From the NCBI GenBank assembly GCA_026003075.1, contig BPGO01000002.1, forward strand, positions 62,001 through 126,000: 64,000 bases of DNA, read 5' to 3'. A program made the position numbers and the translations under genes. This DNA is from Fimbriimonadales bacterium. Its GTDB lineage: Bacteria > Armatimonadota > Fimbriimonadia > Fimbriimonadales > GBS-DC. The notes under the pieces are model-generated. The model saw only the letters and a program-made list of their open reading frames with translations, made no database searches and was not told the origin of the DNA. The first letter of the stretch is position 1. Every line of letters starts with the position of its first letter. This document shows positions 25,910 through 35,123 of this stretch, piece after piece.

Positions 25910-28900
25910 ATGCCGATTGACACATCGTTACGCAAGGTTTTGGTGATCGGCTCGGGTCCCATCGTGATTGGGCAAGCCGCCGAGTTCGACTATTCGGGTT
26001 CCCAAGCGTGCCGCTCGCTACGTGAGGAAGGCTTGGAAGTGGTGCTGATAAACTCCAATCCCGCCACGATTATGACCGACCCCGAAACTGCCGACCGCGT
26101 CTATATTGAGCCGCTTACGGTGGAGTTTGCCGAGCGCGTGATTGCCCAAGAGCGCCCCGACGGCTTGCTGCCCACGCTTGGCGGGCAGACGGGGCTGAAC
26201 CTCGCGACGGAACTGGCAGTGCGGGGAATCTTGGATAAGTATCAGGTGCGGTTGCTGGGCACGCCGCTGACCGCGATTCAAGCCGCCGAAGACCGCGAGA
26301 AGTTCCGCGACCTCATGCGCCAGATTGGCGAGCCGGTGCCCGAATCGTGGATTGTGGAGAGCGTTGGCGCGTTGCGGCGCGTGGCGGAGATTGCCCCGTA
26401 TCCCTGTATCGTGCGCCCTGCCTACACGCTGGGCGGCACAGGCGGCGGCATCGCGCGTAACCCCGATGAACTGCTCGAAATCGGCGCGCGTGGGCTGGAA
26501 CTCTCGATGCGCCATCAGGTCTTGGTGGAGCGCTCGCTGCTGGGCTGGAAAGAGATCGAGTACGAGGTGATGCGCGACGGGGCAGACAACGCCATCGTGG
26601 TGTGCAATATGGAGAACCTTGACCCGATGGGGGTGCATACAGGCGACTCGATGGTGGTGGCGCCGTCGCAAACGCTGAGCGATTTTGAGTATCAACTGCT
26701 GCGCACGGCGTCGCTGCGCATTATCCGCGCGTTGGGTATTCAGGGGGGCTGCAATGTGCAACTCGCGCTGAATCCGAACGGCAGCGACTACTATGTGATC
26801 GAGGTGAACCCGCGCGTAAGCCGTTCCAGCGCGCTGGCATCCAAAGCGACGGGCTATCCCATTGCCCGTATCGCCGCCAAAATCGCCGTCGGGTTGCGCT
26901 TGGACGAGATACGCAACCCCATCACGGGCACTTCCGCCGCGTTCGAACCCGCCTTGGACTACTGCGTGGTGAAACTCCCGCGCTTCCCGTTCGATAAGTT
27001 CCCGACGGGCGACCGCACGCTGGGCACGCAAATGAAAGCCACGGGCGAGGTGATGTCGATCGACCGCACTTTTGAGGGCGCGCTCATGAAAGCCGTGCGC
27101 GGACTGGAAGTCGGTGTGAGCGACCTGCGCTATCCACCGGCCGCACGCCTAAGCCCGATGGAACTGGAAACCCTGTTAGAAACCCCCAACGATATGCGAC
27201 TCTTCTACATCGCCGAGGCGTTTCGTCGCGGCTGGCTCGTGGAGGAGGTGCATGCGCTCAGCAACATAGACCCTTGGTTCCTACACAAGATTAAGCACCT
27301 CGTGGAGATGGAGCAGGAACTCATCGCACGAAGCGGCGAGTTGAGAGAACTGCTCCTTGGCGCGTCGTCTTCACAGGCGCATCCGTTGCTTCGTCGCGCC
27401 AAAGAGTGGCAGTTCTCGGATAAGTTTCTGGCGCAAATCACGGGGCTAAGCGAGGTGCAAGTCCGCGCAGGACGCACGGCATTGGGCATTACCCCCGCCT
27501 TCAAGATGGTAGATACCTGCGCAGGCGAGTTCGAAGCGCAGACGCCTTACTTCTACAGCACCTACCACGGCGTTTCCGACCGCCTTGCACCCCAACACCC
27601 TAAAAAGGCTTTGGTGCTGGGGTCTGGCCCCATCCGAATCGGGCAGGGGATTGAGTTCGACTACTCAGCGGTGCATGCGGTGAAGACCCTGCGCCGATTG
27701 GGCTACTACGCGATGATTTTGAACAACAACCCAGAGACCGTCTCCACCGACTTCGATATCTCCAATGCGCTTTACTTCGACCCTGTCACGACAGAAGATG
27801 TGCTGAATGTGCTGGAGTACGAAAGTGGCATGGGCGGGATGCCCGTGCTGGAAGCGGCTGGGCTTGAAAAGGGCGCTCAAGCCACGATACCTGTCCTTGT
27901 GCAGTTTGGGGGGCAGACGGCGATCAACCTCGTGAAGTCGCTGCAGGCGTTTGGTGTCCCTTTGCTGGGCACGCCTGCCGATTCGATTGACATCGCCGAA
28001 GACCGTCGCCGCTTCGACGCACTGCTGGAAGAGTTAGGCGTTCCCCGTCCTCCCGGACGCGCCGTGCTGACACTGGAAGAAGCCCTCCAGACCGCCCATG
28101 CAGTCGGCTACCCTGTTCTGGTACGCCCCTCGTATGTGCTGGGGGGACGCGCGATGGAGATTGTGCGCACCGACCACGAACTGGAAACCTATTGGCGCTC
28201 CGCAGTGCTGGCGTTTCCCGATGCACCCGTGCTGGTCGATAAATATATCGAGGGGAAAGAGGCAGAAGTAGACCTTATCGGCGACGGCGAGCAGTTCATC
28301 ATCCCTGCGATTATGGAGCATATCGAACGCGCGGGGGTGCATTCAGGCGATAGTATGACCGTTGTGCCGCCCCAGACACTCACCGAATCGGAGCAGGCGC
28401 AAATACGCGACTACGCACTGCGCCTTGCCAGAGCGCTGCGCGTATGCGGGCTGGTGAACATGCAGTTCGTGGTGCAGGACGGCGCGGTGTATGTCATCGA
28501 GGTGAACCCACGCGCAAGCCGTACCGTGCCATATCTTTCGAAAATTACCCATGTACCGATGGTCTCCTTAGCGGTGGCAGCGCAGGTGGGGATTCCACTC
28601 CCGTCGGAGGCGACGAGTCGGGAACATCCTATTGATAAGATTGCCGTCAAAGCTCCCGTGTTCTCCAGTTTGAAACTCAAGCAGGTGGAAGTCGCGCTGG
28701 GACCGGAGATGCGCTCCACAGGCGAGGTGATGGGCATCGATCGCACCTATGCCGCCGCCCTCTACAAAGCGATGGTCGCGGCAGGCATCCGCATCCCGCG
28801 CACGGGGCAGGTACTCCTGACGCTGGCGGACAAGGATAAGGCGGAGGGCGTTGCACTGGCGCAGGCGTTCCACAAGAAGGGGTTCCAACTGTATGCCACG

Positions 28901-29194
28901 CAGGGCACGGCGCGTGCGCTTCAAGAGGCAGGGCTGCCCGTGCAGGCTGTGCCGAAGATCGGGCAGGGCAAGCCCGACCTGTTGGACTACATCACAGGGA
29001 AGCGCGTGCAGCTGTTGGTCAATACCCCCAGCCCCGACCGCCGCACCGAGCAGCAGGGGCTGATCATCCGCCGCGCTGCCGTCGAAACGGGCATCCCGTG
29101 TCTCACCGCGCTGGACACCGCTTGGGCGCTGCTGCAGGCGCTGGAAGCAGGTGAATTCGAAGTCGCACCGATTGGGAGCCCGCACGTGCCGTAG
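25910..29194 (+). CDS. carB: Carbamoyl-phosphate synthase large subunit
   Basis: 1094 residues, full length. Two homologous ATP-grasp halves begin with [20 protein letters not shown] and [20 protein letters not shown]; both carry [20 protein letters not shown]-type motifs. A C-terminal allosteric MGS-like domain follows ([15 protein letters not shown]). It makes carbamoyl phosphate for arginine and pyrimidine synthesis. The partner carA is not in this window; argH lies about 27 kb away and is not linked. A GGGAGG site precedes the ATG. Confidence 0.98.
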   Translation: MPIDTSLRKVLVIGSGPIVIGQAAEFDYSGSQACRSLREEGLEVVLINSNPATIMTDPETADRVYIEPLTVEFAERVIAQERPDGLLPTLGGQTGLNLATELAVRGILDKYQVRLLGTPLTAIQAAEDREKFRDLMRQIGEPVPESWIVESVGALRRVAEIAPYPCIVRPAYTLGGTGGGIARNPDELLEIGARGLELSMRHQVLVERSLLGWKEIEYEVMRDGADNAIVVCNMENLDPMGVHTGDSMVVAPSQTLSDFEYQLLRTASLRIIRALGIQGGCNVQLALNPNGSDYYVIEVNPRVSRSSALASKATGYPIARIAAKIAVGLRLDEIRNPITGTSAAFEPALDYCVVKLPRFPFDKFPTGDRTLGTQMKATGEVMSIDRTFEGALMKAVRGLEVGVSDLRYPPAARLSPMELETLLETPNDMRLFYIAEAFRRGWLVEEVHALSNIDPWFLHKIKHLVEMEQELIARSGELRELLLGASSSQAHPLLRRAKEWQFSDKFLAQITGLSEVQVRAGRTALGITPAFKMVDTCAGEFEAQTPYFYSTYHGVSDRLAPQHPKKALVLGSGPIRIGQGIEFDYSAVHAVKTLRRLGYYAMILNNNPETVSTDFDISNALYFDPVTTEDVLNVLEYESGMGGMPVLEAAGLEKGAQATIPVLVQFGGQTAINLVKSLQAFGVPLLGTPADSIDIAEDRRRFDALLEELGVPRPPGRAVLTLEEALQTAHAVGYPVLVRPSYVLGGRAMEIVRTDHELETYWRSAVLAFPDAPVLVDKYIEGKEAEVDLIGDGEQFIIPAIMEHIERAGVHSGDSMTVVPPQTLTESEQAQIRDYALRLARALRVCGLVNMQFVVQDGAVYVIEVNPRASRTVPYLSKITHVPMVSLAVAAQVGIPLPSEATSREHPIDKIAVKAPVFSSLKLKQVEVALGPEMRSTGEVMGIDRTYAAALYKAMVAAGIRIPRTGQVLLTLADKDKAEGVALAQAFHKKGFQLYATQGTARALQEAGLPVQAVPKIGQGKPDLLDYITGKRVQLLVNTPSPDRRTEQQGLIIRRAAVETGIPCLTALDTAWALLQALEAGEFEVAPIGSPHVP

Positions 29195-29328
29195 AGATTG
29201 GGAGTGCGATTCCTGTAATCGGCGTATTCACATTCCAAGCGCGATTTCACGCTGATTGAATCGAGGGTCGTTCGACGAGGCAACCCTACAAAGCAGGATT
29301 TGCGCTCACCGCTGCGTAATAGGACTCC

Positions 29329-31377
29329 ATGATGCGGCTCCTCTACTCGTTCGAGCAGGAGAGTGATCTGCAAGCAGCGACGGCGAACAACACACGCCTG
29401 ACCCTCGTGACTCAGGGTGTCACGCACGGCAGACGCGCTTTGCGGGTCGAGTTCCTTCCCAATGTCGATTGGCCCAACCTCATGTTCCGCGCCGCGACGC
29501 CGTGGGACTGGCGTGGTTTTGCAGGGCTGGCGTTTGATGTGTATAACCCCATGCGCGAGTCCGTGCGTTTCGGGGTGCGTGTGGACGATGACCCCCGCGC
29601 GGATGGAACGCGTTTCTGCCGACAGGGAACCCATATGGTGCGTCCCCGTGCGCGTGCGTCGTTCGTGTTCCCGTTGCGGATCAATCCGATGGACTATGGG
29701 ATGCGCGGCTTACCTCCTCTTGGCAAGAACCTCACAACCATCGGCGTGACCCACGAAGGCAAACTCCGACTGGAGCATATCGTCGCGTTCCAGATATTTC
29801 TATGGCGTGACGAGCAACCCCGCGTGCTTATTGTGGACAACATCCGCCTTGTCGAAGCCGAGGAGTCGCTGTCGGGCATCGTGGACGAGTTTGGGCAGTT
29901 CACCCGAGCCGATTGGCGGGGCAAAATCAAGAGCCTGAGCCACCTGCGTCGCACGCTCGCTGCGGAGATGCGCGAACTGGAACGCCTGCCCGCCCCAGAA
30001 GATTTCGACGAGTACGGCGCGTGGAAGTCAGGACCGCAGTTGAAAGCCACCGGCTACTTCCGTGCCGAGAAGGTGCGCGACAAGTGGTGGTTGGTCGCGC
30101 CGAATGGCAGGCTCTTCTTCTCGACGGGAATGGACTGTGTGCATTATGGCGACCCGACCTTTATCACAGGGCGCGAAGCGATGTTCACGAGGCTGCCGCG
30201 CGAGGGGGAGCCGCTCGCGAAGCATTATGGACAAGCGTCGGGCGCACTTATGGGGCCCATCAAGGAGGGCAGAACTTTCAACTTCTACGCGGCGAATTTG
30301 GAGCGCAAGTACGGCGAGCGCTATCGCGAACGCTGGCGCGAGCAGACTCTGCGCCGACTGCGCTCATGGGGCTTCAACACGATAGGCAACTGGTCGCTGG
30401 GGGATTGGCATCGGAACGGACGCATCCCATATGTGGCGACGGCTGGAGTGTGGGGTGAGCATGCGCGAGTCCCCAGTGGTAGCGACTACTGGGGCAAGAT
30501 GCACGACCCATTTGACCCGCGATTTGCCCAAAACGCTCGTGCATCGATTGAGCCTGTGGCGCAGCGCGTGAAGAATGACCCATGGTGCGTGGGGTTCTTT
30601 GTGGACAACGAGCTCAGCTGGGCAGGGCAGGGCGAGGACGGTGGGCGGTATGGGTTGGCTTATGGCGCCTTGAGCCTCCGCGCTGATGAATCGCCTGCAA
30701 AACGCGCCTTTCTGGAGATGCTGGGTGCGAAATATGGGAGTATCGAACGGCTAAACGCGGCGTGGGGCACACGCTTCGCAAGTTGGGACGCGCTGCGTGC
30801 GCCCGTGGCGCTACCGCCAACGCTCACCTCGGAGCGCACGCGCGATTTCAGTGAGTTCGTGCGCGCCTTCGCCCGACAATATTTCCGAACGATTCGCGAC
30901 CTGCTCCGCGAACTTGCGCCGAACCATCTTTACTTGGGCTGTCGGTTCGCCTGGTACTCCCTGGATGCCGTGATTGCCTGCGCTGAACTGTGCGATGTGG
31001 TGAGTTTCAACATCTACGCGCCTCGACTCAACCCCAGTGCGTACAGTTTCCTCATGCAGTTGGATAAGCCTGTGATTATCGGTGAGTTCCATTTTGGTGC
31101 GTTGGACAGGGGCATGTTCCACACGGGGCTGGTCGCCGCTGCCACTCAGCGGGAACGCGCTCGGATGTATGAGGAGTATGTCAACAGCGTGTTAGACCAT
31201 CCGCTGTTTGTGGGGTGCCACTGGTTCCAGTACATGGATCAGCCGCTCACGGGGCGTTGGTTTGACGGCGAGAACTATAATATCGGCTTCGTGACGATTA
31301 CTGACACGCCCTATCCAGAGATGGTCGCTGCTGCGCGAAAAACCCATCAGGCGATGTACCGTCGCCGAGGTGGCTAA
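29329..31377 (+). CDS. GH50 (beta-agarase)-like glycoside hydrolase
   Basis: 682 residues. An N-terminal carbohydrate-binding-like beta domain (about 1-175) precedes a TIM barrel. GRLFFSTGMDCVHYGD, FFVDNELSWAGQGEDGGRY (acid/base Glu), IIGEFHFGALDRGM (nucleophile Glu) and GCHWFQYMDQPLTGR match the GH50/GH42-like clan. GH50 agarases cut agarose, but terrestrial homologues of unproven specificity are common, so the substrate is uncertain. No signal peptide is visible. ATG 29329 and 29332 are equally possible; no good Shine-Dalgarno site. Confidence 0.75.
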   Translation: MMRLLYSFEQESDLQAATANNTRLTLVTQGVTHGRRALRVEFLPNVDWPNLMFRAATPWDWRGFAGLAFDVYNPMRESVRFGVRVDDDPRADGTRFCRQGTHMVRPRARASFVFPLRINPMDYGMRGLPPLGKNLTTIGVTHEGKLRLEHIVAFQIFLWRDEQPRVLIVDNIRLVEAEESLSGIVDEFGQFTRADWRGKIKSLSHLRRTLAAEMRELERLPAPEDFDEYGAWKSGPQLKATGYFRAEKVRDKWWLVAPNGRLFFSTGMDCVHYGDPTFITGREAMFTRLPREGEPLAKHYGQASGALMGPIKEGRTFNFYAANLERKYGERYRERWREQTLRRLRSWGFNTIGNWSLGDWHRNGRIPYVATAGVWGEHARVPSGSDYWGKMHDPFDPRFAQNARASIEPVAQRVKNDPWCVGFFVDNELSWAGQGEDGGRYGLAYGALSLRADESPAKRAFLEMLGAKYGSIERLNAAWGTRFASWDALRAPVALPPTLTSERTRDFSEFVRAFARQYFRTIRDLLRELAPNHLYLGCRFAWYSLDAVIACAELCDVVSFNIYAPRLNPSAYSFLMQLDKPVIIGEFHFGALDRGMFHTGLVAAATQRERARMYEEYVNSVLDHPLFVGCHWFQYMDQPLTGRWFDGENYNIGFVTITDTPYPEMVAAARKTHQAMYRRRGG

Positions 31378-31390
31378 AGTCGAGAAGGGT

Positions 31391-32674
31391 TCAGGCGTGG
31401 GTAGGGGAATCGCGCCTCGCTTTGAGGTTCCTCTCCAGTTGTGAGAGGATATCTTGCGTGCATGCTGCGGAGTGCATGCCGTGGTCGAGCAGTTGATGCC
31501 ATAGTCGGGTCGCCTCGCCGTTGGTGAAGTCGCGCTGCTCGATAGGGCGTGTGGCGAGCGCGTAGATGGGGATATTTCGCTCCTGTGCCCAAAGCGCCAG
31601 TTGTAGGTTGCGTAAGTTGCCATGTCCGAAAGGCGCGTCGGCGATCACCACCGCATCGGCAGCAGCGACGAGTTGCTGGGCGCGTTGGTACGCCTCGTCG
31701 GAGATGGGCGAGAAGGGCGGCTCGGTGATATGTTCCAGTTTCAGGGCGCGGGCGATTTCTTCATCGGTGTCCAGCAGGTTCAGCACGCCCGTACTCACAC
31801 GCCATCCCGCGGTGAGGAGGGCATAGTAGAGCGCTGCCCCGGAGCCACCCCCAGCTATCACGAAGGCATGCGGCGCGTCGGGGGAAACTGGGGGTTCCGC
31901 GTCAGCGCTCAGCGCGAATAGAAGTGGTCTGCCCGTGAGCGGGTTCGTCTGGCGTAGCACAGGCGTGTGATACACGCGCTCCAGCAGCATCGGTTGTAAC
32001 ACGGCGTCTGGTGTGCCTTGCGCCACGATTCGCCCTTCGCTCATTAACACAATCCAGTCGGCATACTGGCTGGCTAAGTTCAAATCATGGAGTACCAGCA
32101 AGACCCCAACGCCCTGCGCTTGCGCATGTTGGCGCAGCATGTGCATGAGTTGGGTCTGGTGGTGGAGGTCTAAGTGGGTGGTGGGTTCATCGAGAATGAG
32201 ATAGCGTGCTTCTTGGGCGAGCGCACGAGCGAGGTTCATCCGCTGGCGTTCGCCCCCGCTCAGCTGGCTGATGGTGCGCTCGGCGAGGTGCGCGATATCG
32301 GTTTGTTCCATCGCGTGGCGCACGGCGTCGCGGTCGGCGCGGCTGACACCCAAGAAGCCCTTCTGGTGCGGATAGCGCCCCATCATCACCAACTCCGCGA
32401 CAGTAAAGCCCATCTCGGTAGGCGTCTCTTGCGGCGCGTAGGCGACTTGGCGTGCGAACTCCGTGGGGCTGTAGTCCTCGTAGGGCTTGCTCTCCAGCAG
32501 GCGTTTGCCCCGAAACGGCGTTAGCGTGCGGGCAAGTGTGCGCAACAGCGTTGTCTTGCCAGAGCCGTTGGGTCCCAGCAATGCCACAACCTGCCCCGAC
32601 GCGACCCGCACCGAGGCGTCATGCACCACGGGCGTCTGCTGGTATCCTACGGTTATCGATTCGGCGACGAGCAT
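31391..32674 (-). CDS. Iron/cobalamin-type ABC transporter ATPase with extra C-terminal domain
   Basis: 427 residues. The first ~255 are an ABC ATPase of the FecE/BtuD class: Walker A LLGPNGSGKTTLL, signature LSGGERQRMNLARAL, Walker B YLILDEPTTHLD. About 160 further residues form a separate domain starting FVIAGGGSGAALYYALLTAG, containing VVIADAPFGHGNLRN and resembling a nucleotide-binding Rossmann-like fold. No permease or binding-protein genes adjoin it. The histidine phosphatase gene upstream on the same strand could be a cobalamin gene, consistent with B12 uptake for NrdJ. GGTATGAT lies 14 nt before the ATG. Confidence 0.82.
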   Translation of the reverse strand: MLVAESITVGYQQTPVVHDASVRVASGQVVALLGPNGSGKTTLLRTLARTLTPFRGKRLLESKPYEDYSPTEFARQVAYAPQETPTEMGFTVAELVMMGRYPHQKGFLGVSRADRDAVRHAMEQTDIAHLAERTISQLSGGERQRMNLARALAQEARYLILDEPTTHLDLHHQTQLMHMLRQHAQAQGVGVLLVLHDLNLASQYADWIVLMSEGRIVAQGTPDAVLQPMLLERVYHTPVLRQTNPLTGRPLLFALSADAEPPVSPDAPHAFVIAGGGSGAALYYALLTAGWRVSTGVLNLLDTDEEIARALKLEHITEPPFSPISDEAYQRAQQLVAAADAVVIADAPFGHGNLRNLQLALWAQERNIPIYALATRPIEQRDFTNGEATRLWHQLLDHGMHSAACTQDILSQLERNLKARRDSPTHA

Positions 32675-32709
32675 GCTTTGCAGGGAGAATCATACCGCAC
32701 TGTGTCCCT

Positions 32710-33342
32710 TCAGAATCCATCCACCGAGGGGTCTTGCAAGTGGTCGGTGTAGTTCATCAGGCTCACATAGAGTCGCTCGGCGTTGCGCTCTATGATGGAG
32801 ATGCCGGTGTTATCCAGTCGAATGCGTCGGTAGGTCTGGATATCGCCTGCGAGCGCTTCGCAGAGCAGGATTCGGAGGCTGCCGCCGTGTCCCACGACCA
32901 CCACCTCGCCGTAAGGGTGCTTCTCCAGCAGTTGGTGTCCCCACTGGCGCACCCGTTCCCAGAACGCGGTCATCGGTTCGGCTTCGGGGGGTGTACCCAT
33001 CAGTGGGTCGTACAGGTAGGTGAAGTGATGCTCTGGGAAGCGCAGCTGCACCTCTTCCGAGGTCAGTCCTTCCCACAATCCCCAGTGGCGTTCACGCAGG
33101 GCATGTTCGGCAGAGAGCGGCGCGTTCAGGGCACGGGCGATGATCTCAGCGGTGTGATAAGCGCGTTGCAGGTCGCTGCTGTAGATAGCAACGGGCTGCT
33201 GGATGCGCTCTGCGAGCCAGCGTGCTGCCTGCTGCGCCTGGCGAAGACCGAATTCGTCTAAAGGAGTATCCGAATGACCTTGAATGCGACCGACTTGGTT
33301 CCATGGCGTCTGCCCGTGACGAACGAGGTAGATTCGCAACAT
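32710..33342 (-). CDS. Histidine phosphatase family protein (CobC/phosphoglycerate-mutase type)
   Basis: 210 residues with the catalytic YLVRHGQTPWN, the Glu-bearing LRERHWGLWEG and the second His in VVVGHGGSLRI. Phosphoglycerate mutase and alpha-ribazole phosphatase (CobC) share this fold and cannot be told apart safely here. The adjacent B12/iron-type ATPase favours CobC, which removes the phosphate in nucleotide-loop assembly. TACACT ends 8 nt before the ATG, predicting a leaderless mRNA. The ABC gene start lies 35 nt downstream. Confidence 0.85.
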   Translation of the reverse strand: MLRIYLVRHGQTPWNQVGRIQGHSDTPLDEFGLRQAQQAARWLAERIQQPVAIYSSDLQRAYHTAEIIARALNAPLSAEHALRERHWGLWEGLTSEEVQLRFPEHHFTYLYDPLMGTPPEAEPMTAFWERVRQWGHQLLEKHPYGEVVVVGHGGSLRILLCEALAGDIQTYRRIRLDNTGISIIERNAERLYVSLMNYTDHLQDPSVDGF

Positions 33343-33350
33343 CGGCGTAG

Positions 33351-33356
33351 AGTGTA
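33351..33356 (-). promoter_or_regulatory. Predicted -10 element of the histidine phosphatase gene
   Basis: GGTACACT on the minus strand, hexamer 8 nt before the ATG at 33342. Confidence 0.5.
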
Positions 33357-33463
33357 CCTCGTCGTGCGGATACCTTGCAAAATCTCTTTTTTTGCCCTCT
33401 CAACCTGCAGGAAGCGCGCACCTCGTGGCGTATAATGAATTCCGCAATCAAAACGAAATGAGG

Positions 33464-33469
33464 TATAAT
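33464..33469 (+). promoter_or_regulatory. Predicted -10 element of the TPR gene
   Basis: GGTATAAT upstream of the TPR gene; a second TATAAT at 33431-33436 lacks the GG. The leader contains two ATTATCG copies (33511-33527) and AGGAGGT before the ATG. Confidence 0.5.
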
Positions 33470-33551
33470 ACAGCGACGGTCGATTCGCTGCTCGTGCGTG
33501 CAAAGGAGCCATTATCGGTGATTATCGTTATAGGAGGTAGGCACGAGAGAC

Positions 33552-33902
33552 ATGGGCGACCTGAAACAATTGATTGAACAGGCGTTTGCGCTCAAAAACG
33601 AAGGGCGCTATGAGGAAGCAATGCAGTTGCTGAAAAAGGCACTGCAACAGAACCCGAACTCGGCAGAGGCACATCATCTGCTTGGTTTGGTCTATTGCTT
33701 CACGGGCTTATTCGACGAGTCGATTCAGGAACTGGAGACCTCAGTACGCTTGAACCCCGACGCTATCCAGCCTCGTTTAGACCTTGCGCTCACCTATTCG
33801 ATGTTGGGCTATGAGCCTGAAGCGAAGCGCGAGTTGGAGGAGGTACTACGGCGCGATCCAACAAACGAAATGGCGCAACGCCAGATTGTCTACTTTAAGT
33901 AA
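33552..33902 (+). CDS. Small TPR protein
   Basis: 116 residues made of three consecutive tetratricopeptide repeats (ALKNEGRYEEAMQLLKKALQ, LGLVYCFTGLFDESIQELE, LALTYSMLGYEPEAKRELEE). No signal peptide or other domain, so a cytoplasmic protein-protein adaptor is likely. AGGAGGT lies about 14 nt upstream of the ATG, a somewhat long spacing. A strong hairpin follows the stop. Partner is unknown. Confidence 0.85.
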   Translation: MGDLKQLIEQAFALKNEGRYEEAMQLLKKALQQNPNSAEAHHLLGLVYCFTGLFDESIQELETSVRLNPDAIQPRLDLALTYSMLGYEPEAKRELEEVLRRDPTNEMAQRQIVYFK

Positions 33903-33909
33903 GGAGAAG

Positions 33910-33932
33910 CGCCCCTGAGAATCTCAGGGGCG
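33910..33932. terminator. Hairpin terminator between convergent genes
   Basis: Perfect 11-bp arms CGCCCCTGAGA and TCTCAGGGGCG around a single base, 8 nt after the TPR stop. The T run is poor (TTCTGG), but the site between convergent genes fits a bidirectional terminator. Confidence 0.7.
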
Positions 33933-33964
33933 TTCTGGCGACAGCGTACAGATATTTCCCTTGT

Positions 33965-34186
33965 TTACGAGGCTCCGACGAGTTCACGCTCTTCGGCAAC
34001 GGCTTCGGAGTGGAGGGTGCAATTGAGTGAGCTGCCAAAGAGTTTATACAACACATTCAGAGAGGCTTGTTCGACCTGTTCCGTGGTAATCCCCAACTGC
34101 TCGGCAATCGCTTCGGACTCCTGTCCTTGCGCAAACAGATGCAGAATGCTTCGCTCGCGCTCCGTCAGTTTGTAATCCATCGGCAT
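33965..34186 (-). CDS. Small LuxR-type helix-turn-helix protein
   Basis: 73 residues, almost entirely one LuxR/sigma-region-4-like HTH (LTERERSILHLFAQGQESEA, then IAEQLGITTEQVEQ). There is no receiver or ligand domain. AAGGAGG precedes the ATG and TATAAT (34210-34215, minus) lies farther upstream. It is convergent with the TPR gene and shares its strand with the membrane HTH gene upstream, which also carries an HTH. Likely a DNA-binding regulator of unknown targets. Confidence 0.75.
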   Translation of the reverse strand: MPMDYKLTERERSILHLFAQGQESEAIAEQLGITTEQVEQASLNVLYKLFGSSLNCTLHSEAVAEERELVGAS

Positions 34187-34209
34187 AGACCTCCTTTGGT
34201 GCTGAAGGG

Positions 34210-34215
34210 ATTATA
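34210..34215 (-). promoter_or_regulatory. Predicted -10 element of the small HTH gene
   Basis: GGTATAAT on the minus strand, about 23 nt before the ATG at 34186, with AAGGAGG in between. Confidence 0.55.
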
Positions 34216-34236
34216 CCTGTTCGTGGGCGTGCCGTG

Positions 34237-35052
34237 TCAAGTCGAATCGCGCGTTTCGCGAAAACTGGCATAACTGCGGGTTCCGTTGCGCGTGCTGTGG
34301 CGGGGCAGGGGGGTCACGACGGTTTCATAGCCGTTGCCTGTACGCCGAATGTAGCCGCGCGATTCCAGCTCTTGCAGGTAGTTGTAAAGCGTCTGGCGCG
34401 AGCAGCCGAGCTGCTCCGCAAGTTTCGATCGCGAGAGCGCAGGGTTCTCGTAGAGCAGCCAGAGCAGTTGTTCCATCGTTGCCTCTTTCTGGGAGCCGTT
34501 GCTGCCATTGCTGCGCTCTGCCACCCGTGCGACGGCAAGCACAGGCTCGGGTTCAGGTTGTGTTAGCGTCTCGGTGACAGGCTCAGCGGTAGGCTCTACA
34601 GATTCTGAGTGCGCTTGCATCTTGAGCGCGTAGTTGCGGTCTTCGCCGATAATCTCAATCAGCGCGAACATGATAATCGGTAGCGTCACCGACAGCAAGA
34701 ACGGACGCAAAAAGACCACCATCTGGTCGAACGCGCTTGCCGTTTGCAGCGGCTGCTGGTGCATAATGCCGTACAGGTAGTTTGCATACGCGCTGATGAA
34801 GGTCACCAGAATCAGCACGCTCCAGAGCGGTAGCGTCGAGCGTCCCTGTCGCTTGCGCAGCTGGATCCCGTATGCCAATCCCAAGATGCCCAAATCGATC
34901 CCTAATGCCTGCACATAGCCCCAGAAGAGGTTGCCCCCTTCCAGCGTGCTAAAAGTGTACGCCACATGGTGGACGCTGCCCGCCAAGACGAAGAGCGTGA
35001 CGACCACCAGCAGCGCGGTTGAAAGCGGCATATCTCGCAGTTGGTAACGCAT
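34237..35052 (-). CDS. Four-helix membrane protein with C-terminal winged HTH
   Basis: 271 residues. Four hydrophobic helices lie at about residues 11-31, 45-64, 76-96 and 112-134. A Glu/Pro-rich linker (about 148-185) leads to a helix-turn-helix at about 193-236 (LLWLLYENPALSRSKLAEQL, then QTLYNYLQELESRGYIRR). The layout predicts a membrane-tethered DNA-binding regulator. The membrane part resembles DUF2637-like proteins only loosely. GGAGGT precedes the ATG. Ligand and targets are unknown. Confidence 0.7.
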   Translation of the reverse strand: MRYQLRDMPLSTALLVVVTLFVLAGSVHHVAYTFSTLEGGNLFWGYVQALGIDLGILGLAYGIQLRKRQGRSTLPLWSVLILVTFISAYANYLYGIMHQQPLQTASAFDQMVVFLRPFLLSVTLPIIMFALIEIIGEDRNYALKMQAHSESVEPTAEPVTETLTQPEPEPVLAVARVAERSNGSNGSQKEATMEQLLWLLYENPALSRSKLAEQLGCSRQTLYNYLQELESRGYIRRTGNGYETVVTPLPRHSTRNGTRSYASFRETRDST

Positions 35053-35123
35053 CGATTAACCTCCGTGTTTTTGCGCCCCAGTGGCGGTAATCGTTCGTGG
35101 GGAGCGACGATTTTCCTGCCGAT

